From Heterobilharzia americana (Eukaryota > Platyhelminthes > Trematoda > Strigeidida > Schistosomatidae): a DNA stretch of 64,000 bases. This document shows positions 24,101 through 35,900 of the stretch, in pieces. The position numbers and the translations under genes are program-made. Where the stretch lies: contig OX104127.1 of assembly GCA_944470555.2 (NCBI GenBank), positions 47,792,934 through 47,856,933 on the forward strand, read 5' to 3'. Every line of letters begins with the position of its first letter. Positions within the stretch are counted from its first letter, which is position 1. The notes under the pieces were generated by a model, which was given only the letters and a program-made list of their open reading frames with translations, was not told the DNA's origin and did not search any database.

Positions 24101-27100
24101 TAAGAAAACAACAAAGTAGTCCAGCGGAAAAGCTCTTCTCGACGATTAGATTCTGTAGGTCACACAATCATAACTGTTCTTCATAGAAATGTTCACTGTT
24201 CTAAATGTTTACGGTAATTCATCTCATTACGTTTACAGGACAGGGTAACTAACCTGGTAGTTTGTTATGTAAAGGATAGTCAAATTTTACTAATACTTGT
24301 GATTTCCCGTTGTTATACTGGGTCGAATAGCTCGACCTCTGTTGGCGGATGGCAGAGGCCTCGATACTATTTGGATACTGATTATATTGTGGCCTACTTG
24401 GTGATTAGCATTGGCGTCCAGGATGCACCTCTCGTCCTATTTGGGACTCGTCACCTGGATGTACCTGCAATCCACTGAGTGATGTTCTTCCGTTGAGATT
24501 CGGTAACGCTTTGGCGTTTAAAGCGATAGGCACTGGGTTTGAGTCTCAGCGGGAAAAACACCATTGTGTCATCTGTATACGGCTATGAGGCATGCCTTTC
24601 AAAGCAGAAGACATGAAGAGGTTAGAGGGCTTTGATCATAGATGTCGTTGTAGCTTTGCTCGCGTTGGATCAAATCACCCCGTGAGCAGTGTTAATGTCA
24701 GACGAAGGCCACCAGGCAAGTCTCTTGATGAGGTTGTGAACATTCATCGACTGAGGTGGTTTGGAAATATATTGCGCATGCCGAGCCACCACCTACCTCG
24801 GCGTTCAATGTTAGCAGAAAATAGATTATTTTGGTAAAATGTTTAATGTGGCGAAATCAAGACGTGACACCAGTGCATGAAATCTCTAACTGTTGGTCTG
24901 AGCTGTGTAGGGAAGTGTAAACTACCTGGCTGGTATCCTCAAGACGATTGGCATAAGTGGTTGAGGACCGTTGGTGACATGGTTGAAAGTCGGTTGTACT
25001 GACGCTGGTGTATTCACTGTTTGACGTCTTGTAAAGCTTGAATATTTTCACTAACCTTCATTTACGAATTTGTTCTTCTCCTGTATGCCTTTGTACTTCT
25101 CTGTCCATCTGTTCTTTCCATGATGCTGTGAATTGTGGCGACTTAAAGTAACGCACTTGTGTACGAGGTTCTACGTTGATTTTGTCTGCTTTGTTACTTG
25201 ATGTACTGGTATGAGATGACAATTTGTGCCGTTATGTTGTATTGCCTGTTCCTATGCTGATGTTGATGAAGACACCATCACAGCCTCTTCTGCGATCTGG
25301 TTTTACTCTTTTCCTATAATCTCATTTAGTTTAACAGTGTCTTTTATCTCTGACACTTGAGTAATTAATTATATCGTTATTATGTTGCTGTAATTTATAT
25401 TGATATCCATATGGGTGGTTGTGTGGTTAGGAAATCCACAGCATGAAATTTTTACATAATGATGATAGTAAGGAAATTATGGAGAATCAAAATACATTTA
25501 ACAGCTAGTATAAGACTGCTTTATACCTTATTTTGCAGACAATTGTTGGGGTCAACTATAGATTATTCAACATCAGTGTCTCTTCTCAACACTAAGAGAC
25601 ACTGAAAAGCCAACTATGTATAGGTTTTTCATAGGTTTACTTTTAAAGTTGATTATTTCAGTCCGGAAGTATATTGAAAAAGTGTTTTAGTGAAATAGCG
25701 CATGTAATCTTCACTAGTGCTGTTTTATTTATCTCCATTTATTTTCTTAGCAGTTTTAACAATCATGTGCCGGCATACGAAAAAAGCTGTAAAGACTGGT
25801 TAGGTTCCTTTCCAAGATAACTTTTCGTGACAATCACTTTATTTTGTCATCGCGTAGTTATATTTTTGGTCTTTTTTTCCCGTTCAACTGTAGTCACGTT
25901 ATTTTCCCTCGATACTTACGCGAAATTCTTCTCCTGTTTTTCTAAATGATTCAACAGTTAAAAGCTGCATTTATTGTGTAGAGACATCAGGAGCGAAAAT
26001 GCACCTGATTGTACTAAATAAGTTAGGGAGTAGATAGTATTATGAATATCTAGTCCATAGTTGTTACAAATGTCCTGGAAGAATTTAAGTGCCAAATCTG
26101 ACTTAGTTATTCTATAATATATATAATATAATCTCAGCGTATTTTAAAGAAATTCTTGTTATTCTTTTTCCAAACACTCCGGGATATTTGGACTTACATT
26201 GTGGGTAAATGGGTTTTTTAAGAAACACATGTGTGTGAAATCCTCTGATCTGGCCATCTAATGATGGTTGTGCCATGTCTCCTATCATTTTATCTGCTTT
26301 ATTTTTTAGGATATTGAAAATAAACTGAATATGTTTCCTATTCTGCCTACAGATATATAAGATAACTCCGCCATTATCTAATTTACGATACTGCCTGTCT
26401 GGAACATCTGAAATGGCACTGGCTGGATTTTGTGCTGGTCGATCTTTCAATTGTTCATCGTCTAAAAATGATGCGTCAGATCAGTTTTCTGCACTTGGTT
26501 TCTGTTCTGTGAGTCGATGTTTTCGAAAAGAAGTACCTCAACAAGAGCCAACACTTTATCGAGTGCATCAGTTTACTAAAGTAAGCTTGTAAAGCCTTTG
26601 GATTTTACTAAAAAGAATCGTTATTTATTATTTATCCAAAAGTGAGAGAATACTAACAGAATGCCTATAAGTCATATCAAGTTATTGTTCGTAAACAGGA
26701 CAATAATCAGTGTAAAAGTTTGGAATCGTTGGGTGGTATCTCGAAGTCCCACAATCTCAGGTGATGATCGAGGTTAAAGAGGTTCCTTGGTTAATGTGAC
26801 TGAATAATACTGGGTTTGTGGGATTTCTGCTAACTGATAGGTTATGAACTAGAAACCATCGTTACACAGCCATAATACTTTGATACACGACAATAGATAC
26901 TGACTACTGAAGAAACCATCCACACACTACTGAAAGACACAGAAGACGAGACTCGGAAGGCAAGATTTGTTGCTCCGGAAAAAGGCGAAAACTAACTGAA
27001 AATATAACTATTTATATAGTTATTTTTACTGGGTCAATTGTTGCTGTTTATTATAGAAAATTTTTTTTCTCGTGCACTGGTTAGTAGTGGACCATTGGTA

Positions 27101-30100
27101 AAGCTGTTGTCCAACGCTAATAGTCGGTCATTTTACTTGGAAGATACTGACCCATCAGCTATTTGTCTGTCCGTTCAAACTTCGATACACAGCTGCAGCT
27201 GCACAAAGTAAACAATTGCTGTTGTGGGGTATATGCGAGGTTCAACGTTGATTCTATATTTCCGTCTGGAACAGTTTTATTAAAACTTTGTGTGGTTAAC
27301 GTTAAACACGGATTCTTTCAGCTTCAAATCCGCGTTCCCGTTGTCGATAAATCGCGGAGCGCAAACTGTTTTGGATCTACTTGTTGATTGCAATCATTCG
27401 AAGTTTGTCCGACTCCAAGTAACGTATCTGTCTATGTTGACTTCTGTTTCCAATTTCTCGGCATTGATTCTCTTGACTAAAACATCCAGAAGTTGCAGTT
27501 GGTTGTTCGACTCATTCTCCACTATGAATTTGATGTAGTTGATCAAACTGTAAATGTTTCCTAATCCTTCCTTTTTAATAATAAGAAAAGTAACATCCAC
27601 ATAGCGGATCCGAATTTTGAGTTTGATGGAAGATTGGAAGACTGGATCACATCATCATGAAGCACTATTAAGCGTGTTGCATTGGAGACTGTTTGCTATA
27701 CCGAGCATTTTGCTTGTACATTAACAACAACACTGTAGTTGAAATTCGTATCTTTTTCTGGATGATCTCAAGTAAAGCTGCTAAACATCGCTATCTGCTG
27801 CAACGGGAAACACAAATGTTGTGGACGTTTTGTGTACCATAGCTGAGTTATTCAGTACAGTCGTAGCGCACATAAGTTTGGGTGAGATTAGTGATGGCAC
27901 CAATATGTCTTCATTGTCTGCATATGCTTTTCAGTCGACTGTCTTGTTGACTTGAACTCTGACCTTCGCGTTGTTTCTCGAGTTTCATACTAGCTATGCA
28001 AGAAACAACGAGAAGGTCCAAGTTCAGATCACCAAGACAGCCGGTCGAAATGTATGTGCAGACAACACAATCGTAACATCACTAATCATACCTAAAGTTA
28101 TCAAGACAACCCACTAAACTAATTACATGAAGATTCCAATGGTTCACTTATTTTCTCAAGTTTGTACTGGTGTTCTTTTGAGTAACAATCATACGATTAA
28201 ATCATCAAGCTCAAGTAACACAACACCACTAAGATCGTTCCTCACCAAATAAATCAATCCCCAATTTTTTTTTGAATAGTGATGCTCTGTTGCTTCCCCT
28301 TATCTGTAGGTGGAAATGTTTTCAGTCACAGCACCCGTACTGTCAATCAGTGATGCAATGTTTGATCGAATTATTAAACTGCAAATATGCTTGTTTGCTG
28401 ATTTAGGTTTACATTTTAAGTAAGTTAATTGTGTAATTCTCATTTTCAGTATGTCGGATTCGTAAATTTTACTAAACACTCATTCCACTATAGACTTGCT
28501 TCAGACTAAAGTGATATCACAATGTCTGAATTGGATAACTTTTGAAATATCCCGCTGAATAACCTGAATAGTTAGAAACCACTTAGACTGATCTGTAGAT
28601 TTAGCCAGCCACATCAGAGTGATCTAAACACCGAATGGTCATTCACTTTGTCTGGAGTCGAGTTAGTTAGCTGTTTACCAGGACACATTCAGCTCACAAA
28701 GCCGAATTCTTTCAGATCAGTTGAATCTAGCTAGCTGACTTGCATAGACCGATATACCTAAAATAGGATGAACAATTTACAAATGATTTACAATTTGTCC
28801 GGTCCACACTTACGTTCTTCATAGCTGAGCAGTTTTTCAACAAACTATTGGTGTCGACAAGGTTTCCGTCCGAAACCACCTAGCCAAGATCATAAGGTGT
28901 GCACCGCTAATTAGCTCGACCCCAAACGATCGAAAACAGCCGTCCGGTGTTTAGATGACTCTTACCTGGCTGGTGGAATCTGCCTAAGTAGTTTCTAACT
29001 ACTTAATTTGCTCAGTAGTAGTATCTTTCGCTAGTTCATGACACTTTCGTGGCATGGATCACAATCTGTGATCTTCGCTGGGTGGCTTGCAGTAGAAACC
29101 TTGTTGATACCATAGTCGGGTGTTTGGTAACTAACTGTCCAGCTATGAGAAATATCAAGATGGATCGTAACATTTGTAAATTGGTCATCCTATTTCGGGT
29201 AACTTAGAAAAACTTATTCGTTATACCAATCAATCCCTAGGAAGTAGTTATTCGCTCAATTTAATTATAACCTATACCACTAATATTCTAAATTTGTTTC
29301 TTACATTTCAAAAGCATTATTTTCAGTTTCCAATCCAAGTGACTCGAATAATTAGTATAGAATCAGATGAAATAAGCGTTTAGGTTTGCACACTTTTTCA
29401 CAGCAAAGTAACAACAAAAACAATTGATAAAGGGAGGGATGTAAAGTGAACCATTTTCAAAGCATTGTTGAATGTATTATTGATTTCTAAGTCTGAAGTT
29501 GTAGTGTACTATTCAAAAAATCCACCCAAAACCAAAAGATATTCAATTACTTGCAATATAACTGTTTAGTTTCCTGAATAATTAACTTATCCAAGTAATT
29601 CTTTACATAACAACAGGGTTCTTGAAATGCCATCTGAAGAACTTGGTGATTCGGCCTACAGAAAGGTTGACATTGAAGCCTGGATGCCAGGAGATCAAAT
29701 GTATGGAGAGGTAAGTTAGTAACTTTATGAGATGCATGAAATAAGGTGTTTGTCGATCTGTTCCCGAGTATAGTATGACTCTGCCAGTTGGTCGTGTAAA
29801 TAAGAACAAATTTCATATCACAAATTGTCAGTTTAGTTAAATTCAAATAATTAGGAGTGCAAATTGACAACTAAACAAAATGACTGTTCATTGTATTACG
29901 ACTTATTCAATGTTAAAAGCTTGACAACACTGATGATTTGAGTCTTTTTACAAAAACAATGTCCTTTTCCAACCTAAGTCAAACGACTTCATACCGACAG
30001 CAGTTTGTTAAATGTTTACTGATCAGACAGATGCTTCTCTCCTTCCATTCTTTTCGGATTTATTTCAAAAGGATCCAGTGTGATAAAATTCAAACACAAA

Positions 30101-32504
30101 ACGCATAGACGGAATCCTTAGTTACCGACATGAAATTTCCAATTTACCGGTAGTCTCATAGAGCACCGTATCCGCAATCCACTAGATACTGATTTCGGTA
30201 CGGCTGACATCCTCGTTCCCTTTCAGTTTATTCGTGTATGGGAACCTTGTCACGTAGAAATTCGGAAGACTCTTATAAACTTTTGCATAAAACTCGTACA
30301 CAGTACTAAGTTTATTTATTTTCAGTATTTAATAAGCCGTTTGCATTCGTGGTTTGGTTGAGAGATTATACCAACTTTTTATTCTTCTAGGTTTCCAGTG
30401 CATCAAACTGTTTGGATTATCAGTCGAAACGTTTGAATATTCGATGGCAGACGTCTGAAAGCCAAAGGGAATTTGCTTATACTGTAAGTATTATTGTAGC
30501 AAAGTTTTTGGAGAGATATTAAAAAACTTTCCATCCTACTTTATTGGTAGCAAGTTTCTGGCAAAAATAGCCGTATTATTTTCAGATTTCAAAGAGCGCC
30601 TCAGGGCGCCAGGTACATCCAGCTGACAAGTCCCAAATAGGACGAGATGTGCATCCTGGATTTCGATGCTATTCATTATCCATCATTAATAATCTCAGGA
30701 GTATTTTTGAAGAAAAATAATGAATTTGTTGGGACATATTTCCGAAACAGAAACTAAGTTACGCAAGTAATGCTCTTTTCTCATCCAAGTTAGGAAAACT
30801 ATTTCTTACAAACCTCCTACATATTTTTTTCTGTTGGCTTTCCTCGTTTTTAGTTGAATGGAACTGCCTGCGCAATCCCACGTATAATGAAAGCTCTAAT
30901 AGAGACCCACCAGACTGAGGTATGCGATTCCGTGGACCACGGACAAGATTTATATTCATGGGCAACGCTCCATAATGTAGTCATTTGTCAATTTACTTTT
31001 CTTATCACAAGTAAACACAGTAAGCTGAATGTCGGCAGTTTGACATAAGGGAAACTTTTTAAATCTTATTTACTCATGAGTATCCGTTGAACGTATATGA
31101 ATTCGGTAGGGACTTTCGCAATCTTTGTGTGCAGTCAGCGGCGGAATCATAGCTGTCCTCGGTCAGTTCAGAAGGACAGTGACTCAATAGAGAATATATG
31201 CCAAATTGGAATTTTATCTGTTTACCGTCCTTTTGTAAGTCTTCAGTTTGCCCGACGGTGACTAGCAGTGGGATCCAGGACGTGCGTTTCGTCCCAGTCA
31301 GGGGTCACCACCTGGATCTATTTGCATTCCAGTGAGTGATGCTGTCCCCATTGTTCAGGTCAGGTACTCCTAATTTGAAGTCATTTTTCAGTAATCGTCA
31401 GTATCACTCAGGTCACTGGAATACTAAATGACTGCTCTGTATTTTGTTGCGTGTAGCCTACTTTGATGGAATTTAAAACCTGTAGGATGTGTATGTACGT
31501 TGCTCTAAGACTTTTGTTGTTTATCAGGAACGTTTCTTTCAGAATATGTCTGACTAACTGGTAAAATCAACGGAGAACCTCGCGCATAGGAGCATCGGCT
31601 CAAGTTGCCACACTTCACAGTAGTATACAAAGAACACATGTGGATAGAATAAGAGTGATATAAAAGTGGAGAAAGTTGTGTGACAGAATAAACAATATGG
31701 AGATAAAGGTTAGTGCGAATATTTAAGCTTTAGAATATATCAAAGAATGGATACATCTACACCACTGCGACAGGTTTTCAGCGATGTCACTGAGTCTCCA
31801 ACCACTGATTCCTTTCGTCTCGTGGACCCCAACCAGGCAGTCTACATCTCACAACACGACTCAGATCAACAGTAAGAGACTTCATCGACTGGTCTGGCCA
31901 CACTTAATCTTCTTCCAACCCAATCCAGCTCCCCCTAGCATGGGACGTCGAGATAGGCGGTGACTCGGCACGTGTAACACATATCCAAGTCATTTCAGTC
32001 GATGAAGATTCACAACCTCACCAACTGACTTGCTTATCTTGCCTAGTACCCTTCAACGGTGATGCCACCGCAAGCGAGTAATGCTACGAAGACATCATTG
32101 ATAAAAAAAACCTTGTAATCGCTTCATGTCTTCTACTTTTAATGGCTGTCTTACAGTTGCATAACAGGCCACAATAAACTGGAGAGCAATATACCCGATC
32201 TTCGATATATGGTTGGATATCTTGCGCACGCCACAGATGACGGATGTTGCCAGACTTTGTAATTTCTAGGATATGAATTCAATTTATTGGTTATCATTAT
32301 CACCTCATATTTACTAGTGAACCTAAAATTAACCTTCTCATCCAGCACTGTACAAAAATTTTATTAGTTTTGTTTTTCATTTCCCTTTATTTTATTTCAG
32401 AGTGGACAGGTTGTCATCCCAGAAGTTTTGAAACCTTACATGAGGATGGAAAGTGCTTATCCCATATTCCAGTTTAAATGTCTTCCCAATGAAAAGTCAA
32501 ATTG

Positions 32505-32505
<1 letters not shown>
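20892..32505 (+). CDS. SARS2: Seryl-tRNA synthetase, mitochondrial
   Basis: Ten exons, all GT-AG and in phase: 20892-21125, 22658-22759, 22903-22960, 23299-23609, 26353-26580, 28310-28419, 29617-29710, 30391-30483, 30854-30919, 32401-32505. They give 466 residues, shorter than human SARS2 (about 518). The enzyme charges mitochondrial tRNA-Ser with serine. N-terminal about 40 residues look like a mitochondrial presequence (no acidic residues until Asp49; Lys, Arg, Ser, Tyr rich). A helical arm follows (79-112). Class II core: [14 protein letters not shown] (motif 1 side), GTSEMALAG (TxE serine-binding loop), FRKE with LYRVHQFTK (motif 2), DIEAWMPG and SASNCLDYQ, then [10 protein letters not shown] (motif 3). 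The start is the first ATG before a continuous frame into exon 2. The introns are rich in retroelements, mostly antisense. Confidence 0.95.
22000..22145 (+). repeat. Unclassified dispersed repeat, copy 2 (SARS2 intron 1)
   Basis: Ordered similarity to 11050-11240. The rest of SARS2 intron 1 (21126-22657) shows only a tRNA-like B-box fragment near 21800-21850. Confidence 0.35.
22658..22759 (+). CDS. SARS2: SARS2 exon 2
   Basis: Acceptor ATTTCAG, donor GTAAGT at 22760. It encodes the charged arm helix ([19 protein letters not shown]) and ends LPNLTHPLT. Confidence 0.92.
22903..22960 (+). CDS. SARS2: SARS2 exon 3
   Basis: Acceptor TTTTAG, donor GTAGGT at 22961. 58 bases: [19 protein letters not shown] plus the first base of a split Glu codon completed at 23299. 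Confidence 0.9.
23299..23609 (+). CDS. SARS2: SARS2 exon 4
   Basis: Acceptor ACACAG, donor GTAAAT at 23610. It encodes the catalytic-core entry: [20 protein letters not shown], then [20 protein letters not shown]. Confidence 0.95.
24330..24596 (-). repeat. Sm-alpha-like SINE in SARS2 intron 4
   Basis: On minus, a tRNA-like head (CGCTTTAAACGCC; AACCCAGTGCC near 24510-24560, partly scrambled) is followed by GTACATCCAGGTGACGAG, TCCCAAATAGGAC, GAGAG and GCATCCTGGACGCC. Stem I (ACATCCAGG with its partner) and stem II (GTCC/GGAC) are preserved. The core is changed at C3 and in GAAAC. Confidence 0.55.
24596..25195 (+). mobile_element. RTE-like 3' end fragment in SARS2 intron 4
   Basis: The frame at 24592-24837 reads [12 protein letters not shown], then [20 protein letters not shown], the RTE C-terminal finger region. 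CCAGTGCATGAAATCTC and TTGGTGACATGG continue the tail, and a 3' UTR ends near TACGTTGATTTTGTC. Sense to SARS2 but with stops. Confidence 0.6.
25200..26350. other. Remaining SARS2 intron 4 sequence
   Basis: AT-rich intron DNA in which I see no gene or clear repeat apart from short AT runs near 26118-26135. Confidence 0.4.
26353..26580 (+). CDS. SARS2: SARS2 exon 5 (TxE loop and motif 2)
   Basis: Acceptor CCTACAG, donor GTAAGC at 26581. 76 codons contain [15 protein letters not shown] and LYRVHQFTK. Confidence 0.95.
27100..27690 (-). mobile_element. Penelope-like RT fragment in SARS2 intron 5 (antisense)
   Basis: Minus frame reads [15 protein letters not shown], then [20 protein letters not shown] and LETEVN. 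This is the PLE RT region around the catalytic box with RYVDV in place of RYVDD, so it is inactive. Downstream minus sequence to about 27100 continues the degenerate RT. It is a different, more decayed copy than the one at 19-20 kb. Confidence 0.6.
27881..28092. repeat. Imperfect inverted repeat (foldback) in SARS2 intron 5
   Basis: Arms 27881-27978 and 28001-28092 pair with scattered mismatches (GAGATTAGTGATG with CATCACTAATC; TTGTTTCT with AGAAACAA). Loop about 22 bases. Confidence 0.75.
28310..28419 (+). CDS. SARS2: SARS2 exon 6
   Basis: Acceptor TCTGTAG, donor GTAAGT at 28420. [11 protein letters not shown] continues motif 2. A Lys codon is split across the donor. Confidence 0.92.
28500..29240. 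repeat. Foldback element in SARS2 intron 6
   Basis: TACCTAAAATAGGATG and CAATTTACAAATG (28755-28785) pair with CATTTGTAAATTG and CATCCTATTTCGGGTA (29171-29201). Inner parts near 28811-28870 pair with 29094-29155. TAGAAACCACTTAGAC near 28572 also pairs with GCCTAAGTAGTTTCTA near 28981. No coding frame. Confidence 0.6.
29617..29710 (+). CDS. SARS2: SARS2 exon 7
   Basis: Acceptor CAACAG, donor GTAAGT at 29711. It encodes [12 protein letters not shown], the ATP/serine pocket strand. Confidence 0.94.
30391..30483 (+). CDS. SARS2: SARS2 exon 8
   Basis: Acceptor CTTCTAG, donor GTAAGT at 30484. It encodes [17 protein letters not shown], the conserved strand before motif 3. Confidence 0.95.
30596..30690 (+). 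repeat. Sm-alpha-like SINE fragment in SARS2 intron 8
   Basis: GTACATCCAGCTGACAAG, TCCCAAATAGGAC, GAGAT and GCATCCTGGATTTC in hammerhead order. The core carries G to A in CTGACGAG and a changed GAAAC. Confidence 0.6.
30854..30919 (+). CDS. SARS2: SARS2 exon 9 (motif 3)
   Basis: Acceptor TTTTTAG, donor GTATGC at 30920. 22 codons: [20 protein letters not shown] and TE. It contains the class II motif 3 arginine. Confidence 0.93.
31235..31390 (-). repeat. Sm-alpha-like SINE in SARS2 intron 9
   Basis: On minus, ATCCAGGTGGTGACC is followed by a stem-II-like region, GGGACGAAACGC and GTCCTGGATCCCACTGC. GAAAC and the cleavage-site segment are intact. The CTGATGAG box is degenerate. Confidence 0.5.
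31560..32150 (-). mobile_element. RTE-like 3' end fragment in SARS2 intron 9 (antisense)
   Basis: On minus, wording for the tail QWLETLSD..AE and the VVNLHRLRW region (GTTGGTGAGGTTGTGAATC near 32010) appears in RTE order, followed by a GC-poor 3' UTR to about 31560. Many stops. Confidence 0.5.
32401..32505 (+). CDS. SARS2: SARS2 terminal exon
   Basis: Acceptor TTTCAG at 32395-32400. [14 protein letters not shown] and onward, stop TGA 32503-32505. An AT microsatellite starts within five bases of the stop. Confidence 0.92.

Positions 32506-32508
<3 letters not shown>

Positions 32509-32546
<38 letters not shown>
32509..32546. repeat. (AT)n microsatellite in the SARS2 3' UTR
   Basis: About 38 bases of AT dinucleotide starting four bases after the SARS2 stop codon. 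Confidence 0.95.
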
Positions 32547-32550
<4 letters not shown>

Positions 32551-32616
32551 TTTTCTGTACAAAGTTAATGATTACAGTGTCATTAAATACAGTTGTAGGT
32601 TGCTGATTCGTAATAT

Positions 32617-32621
<5 letters not shown>

Positions 32622-32671
<50 letters not shown>
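32622..32671. repeat. (AT)n microsatellite between convergent genes
   Basis: About 50 bases of AT dinucleotide, 80 bases from the stop codon of the immunophilin gene. Confidence 0.95.
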
Positions 32672-32673
<2 letters not shown>

Positions 32674-32751
32674 TCTAAATTTACCAGGTCATCTTATGAT
32701 CTAATGACTGATTACTTGGTTAAGTGAAAATTCACCTGTACAGTAAGCGCA

Positions 32752-32961
32752 TTATACATCATTGTCTTGACAGCCATCTCCATCAGTATCTTCGTCTTGG
32801 ATTGTTGCTAGCCGACTTTTACCTTTCGTTCGACAAGCCTTGAATTCAGGCATTTTTTCTCCAAATGCTTCAAGCTCTTCATGGAGTGACATCATATTCT
32901 CTGCTAGATCATTGGACCATACTGAAATAGGTATCTTTTCAATTTCATCCATGTCATCATA
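32752..32961 (-). CDS. FKBP/TPR terminal exon D
   Basis: Acceptor TTTCAAG on minus. 69 codons from YDDMDEIEKIPI to GCQDNDV and stop. Acidic tail without transmembrane segment. Confidence 0.8.
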   Translation of the reverse strand, partial: YDDMDEIEKIPISVWSNDLAENMMSLHEELEAFGEKMPEFKACRTKGKSRLATIQDEDTDGDGCQDNDV

Positions 32962-35900
32962 CTTGAAAAAGAAGCAGGTTAAATAACTTCGATGTGCAGA
33001 ACTGTTGTTAAAACTAATAAACCAAATAATCCATTGTTAAGTAGATTATTCTACTAAAACTAAATAATCCTAAGAGGAGGCTTTCCACTTTGTACATTAC
33101 TCGTGGGAGAATAGTCCATAAACATAAAATACTAATTCACTGTTTCATGCCACTTTGGGAACCTATTAGTCGTTACCACTGGCATGCACTAGCGTATTTC
33201 ACTGGTGTTGCTAAAATCTTACAGTATAATATGGGTAGACTGCAATTTTCAGGTAAGGAGTTCAGCATACGAATACATTTTAATACAATCTCGGGATACT
33301 TAAAAAGCCAAAGCAAGATTTGTCTGAATGCTTCGCTGTGTAAGTCATAGCTATAGCTCAGTAGTTTAGGTCACGCGTTCGAGCCACCTCCCACCTACCG
33401 AGGTTTGGGCAGTCAAGTGGTATCACTAGCCCTCACGCAATAGGTGTGGCTCACTGTCTACGGCAGGGACATGCACAAGGTAGCTGAGTGCGTTTCGTTC
33501 CACAGTAGCGTAAACCATGGGCTCTTCCGCAGACATTACTAGACTCTCAAATTCTTCTAAGATATTCCTAACAATTATGATCTAGATATTGATAAACACT
33601 TCAATAATATTCCGTATTTAGAAAACAAAACTCCTCCTACACTTCTAGCCATCATTTTAGATTTTCTCTTTTTGCTGTGTAATACATCTTATTGCTCAAA
33701 ATACCTGGAATCAAAACAAACTAGCTTTAAGTATATTGATACACCAATTCTTATTTGCCCTATTCAGAATGATGTAATTTACCTCTAACCTATTCAATCC
33801 GAGCATTCACTCCAATCTTTTACTATCTGCGAACGAAAGTGTTCATTTCTATGTTGCTACAACTCAGTTTGTGCTGTGTATGCATTTTTGCATTGCTTCA
33901 TGGTATACATAAGTATGTAGCGTATCCAGCTAATGAGTTTGTCTGAAATTTGTGAATTAATTGAATTCTACTTTTTCACATTCGTTGCTTGCTTTAAAAC
34001 TATTGTATCAGGTCAGTTCATTACATTGCAGAGGAAGAAACTACAATGAACTAGAAAAGGGATGCGCCTAGACTGAGAACAAAGGAAAATATAGGATAGT
34101 ATATTATAAATACTTTTTCTTAGTGATAAGTTTACGCACAAAGATAAGTTTTTTCTATTGATATTTTATAAAAAAAACTTATCATTTTGTGTCATTAGGA
34201 AATTTACTTATAGTATATTAATCCATTCCACAATGCACAAACTTCTCATTGATAAATAGAGTAATAATATTTATAGACAGTTGAGTGAGTGCTTCTTCAC
34301 AAATGCGATCGCTTGAGATAATCACGTCAAGCACGTTTAGGAAGATACACTTACATTTGTCTAGAGGTTAAGGTAACTGAGCTACCAGCTTACAATTTGA
34401 ATTAACCAAACTTCATTATGATAAAATTGCATGGAATGAATATCCACAAAAATATAGTATACTATATAAAAATAATTCTCCTAAGACAGCCAACAGGTGA
34501 AAGCATTGTTTAATGCTAATATTAGTATACTGAACTCAAGTATAGCAAAACTGATCCCTATGACCTTCAAAAATAAAATTGCATTTCTTCATCCCTGTGC
34601 AAGGTTCAGTATTCTACACTTTCGATAAATCTAAGTAAAAGGAAGAAGTATGTTTATAGGACTAATTTATCCAGTAGAAGAAAACTTACACACCAGTCTC
34701 CGTACATTGAATACTTATGAACTGTTCTTTTCCGGATAATTGACCTCTCAGTTTTTTGTTCATTAGCTAATGAAGCACGCCATTCTGACAGGAATATTTG
34801 CATTCGTTTATAAGTATTGGTGCTCGTACACTCATCAACGCCCATCCATTTCGGACGACAACTGCTATCATCTTCCAGGCAAGACAGACATTTTTGTCCA
34901 GCTCTAACAGCTTCTTCATAATTACCTAAGGCAGCATGAGCCTAAAGATATGACAGAATTTAGTGTGAACTAGAATACTGACGCTAACGAAAAGAAAAAA
35001 AGCTAAACTTAGAGACCACGCTAATGTTTATGCCCGATATGAGCCACATCTATAGTTTGACTGCTAGTGGTACTGGATGACTGCCCAAAACTTGAGTCTG
35101 AAGGACAGAACCAAAACCCGTGATTCACTAATTGGAATTTGAGTATCTAGACCGATGGTCCACAGCATTTAGGTCGTATAAAGGTGTAAGCGTTTAACTG
35201 ATGGACCCGATGTTTACTACTTACTCTAAACTATTCGCTACCGCTATTTGAAAATATGTCATGATCTTTGTAGTTTACACACAGGAAACAAAACAAACAC
35301 GGTTGTGGTGTGCAAGTTAAATACTTTACTTCAGCTTAGTAGTTATATAGCATATTTTGTATAAGCTCTATTAGCGTCAATAATATCAGATCTGAAAGTG
35401 GCTGAATGTAAATTATTTACATAATTTATGAAAGCAGGTACTTCCAGTCTTACTACTATCCTAACGACCTCCCTGACATGATAGGTTATCAAGAAACAAT
35501 TATTTAAAGTCACTACGGCTTATTTTCATGGAAAATCTTAAATACAGCATAAAAGTTTGGAGACTGCATCACGCATAAACCGTGTAACTGCATAGGACCG
35601 AAAATGTTAATTTATAGTAGTTGTAAGGGTGACCGAAACAAATAGTATACAGAACTACACTAACAATGCCATTTTAATTCATTTATCAGATATTTTACTG
35701 TGATACATCTAGTGAATCACTTAAAACAGAATTACATCCTACCATAATGTCCAAAACCCCGCCTGGTTAACCAGTTTACTAGTTACTAGTCAGTCCTAGG
35801 CCCGGATAAACAGGGACGGTTGGGCATAGGGCTAGTAACCCTAACCTGTAAAACAAATCCAACCTCTACAGGAACTCCAAAGCATAGACAAAATATAAAA

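Noticed and set aside
26112..26450. 112-codon minus-strand frame
   Set aside because: Antisense shadow of SARS2 exon 5 and its upstream intron.
32453..32704. 83-codon frame rich in Tyr-Ile
   Set aside because: Translation of the AT microsatellites.
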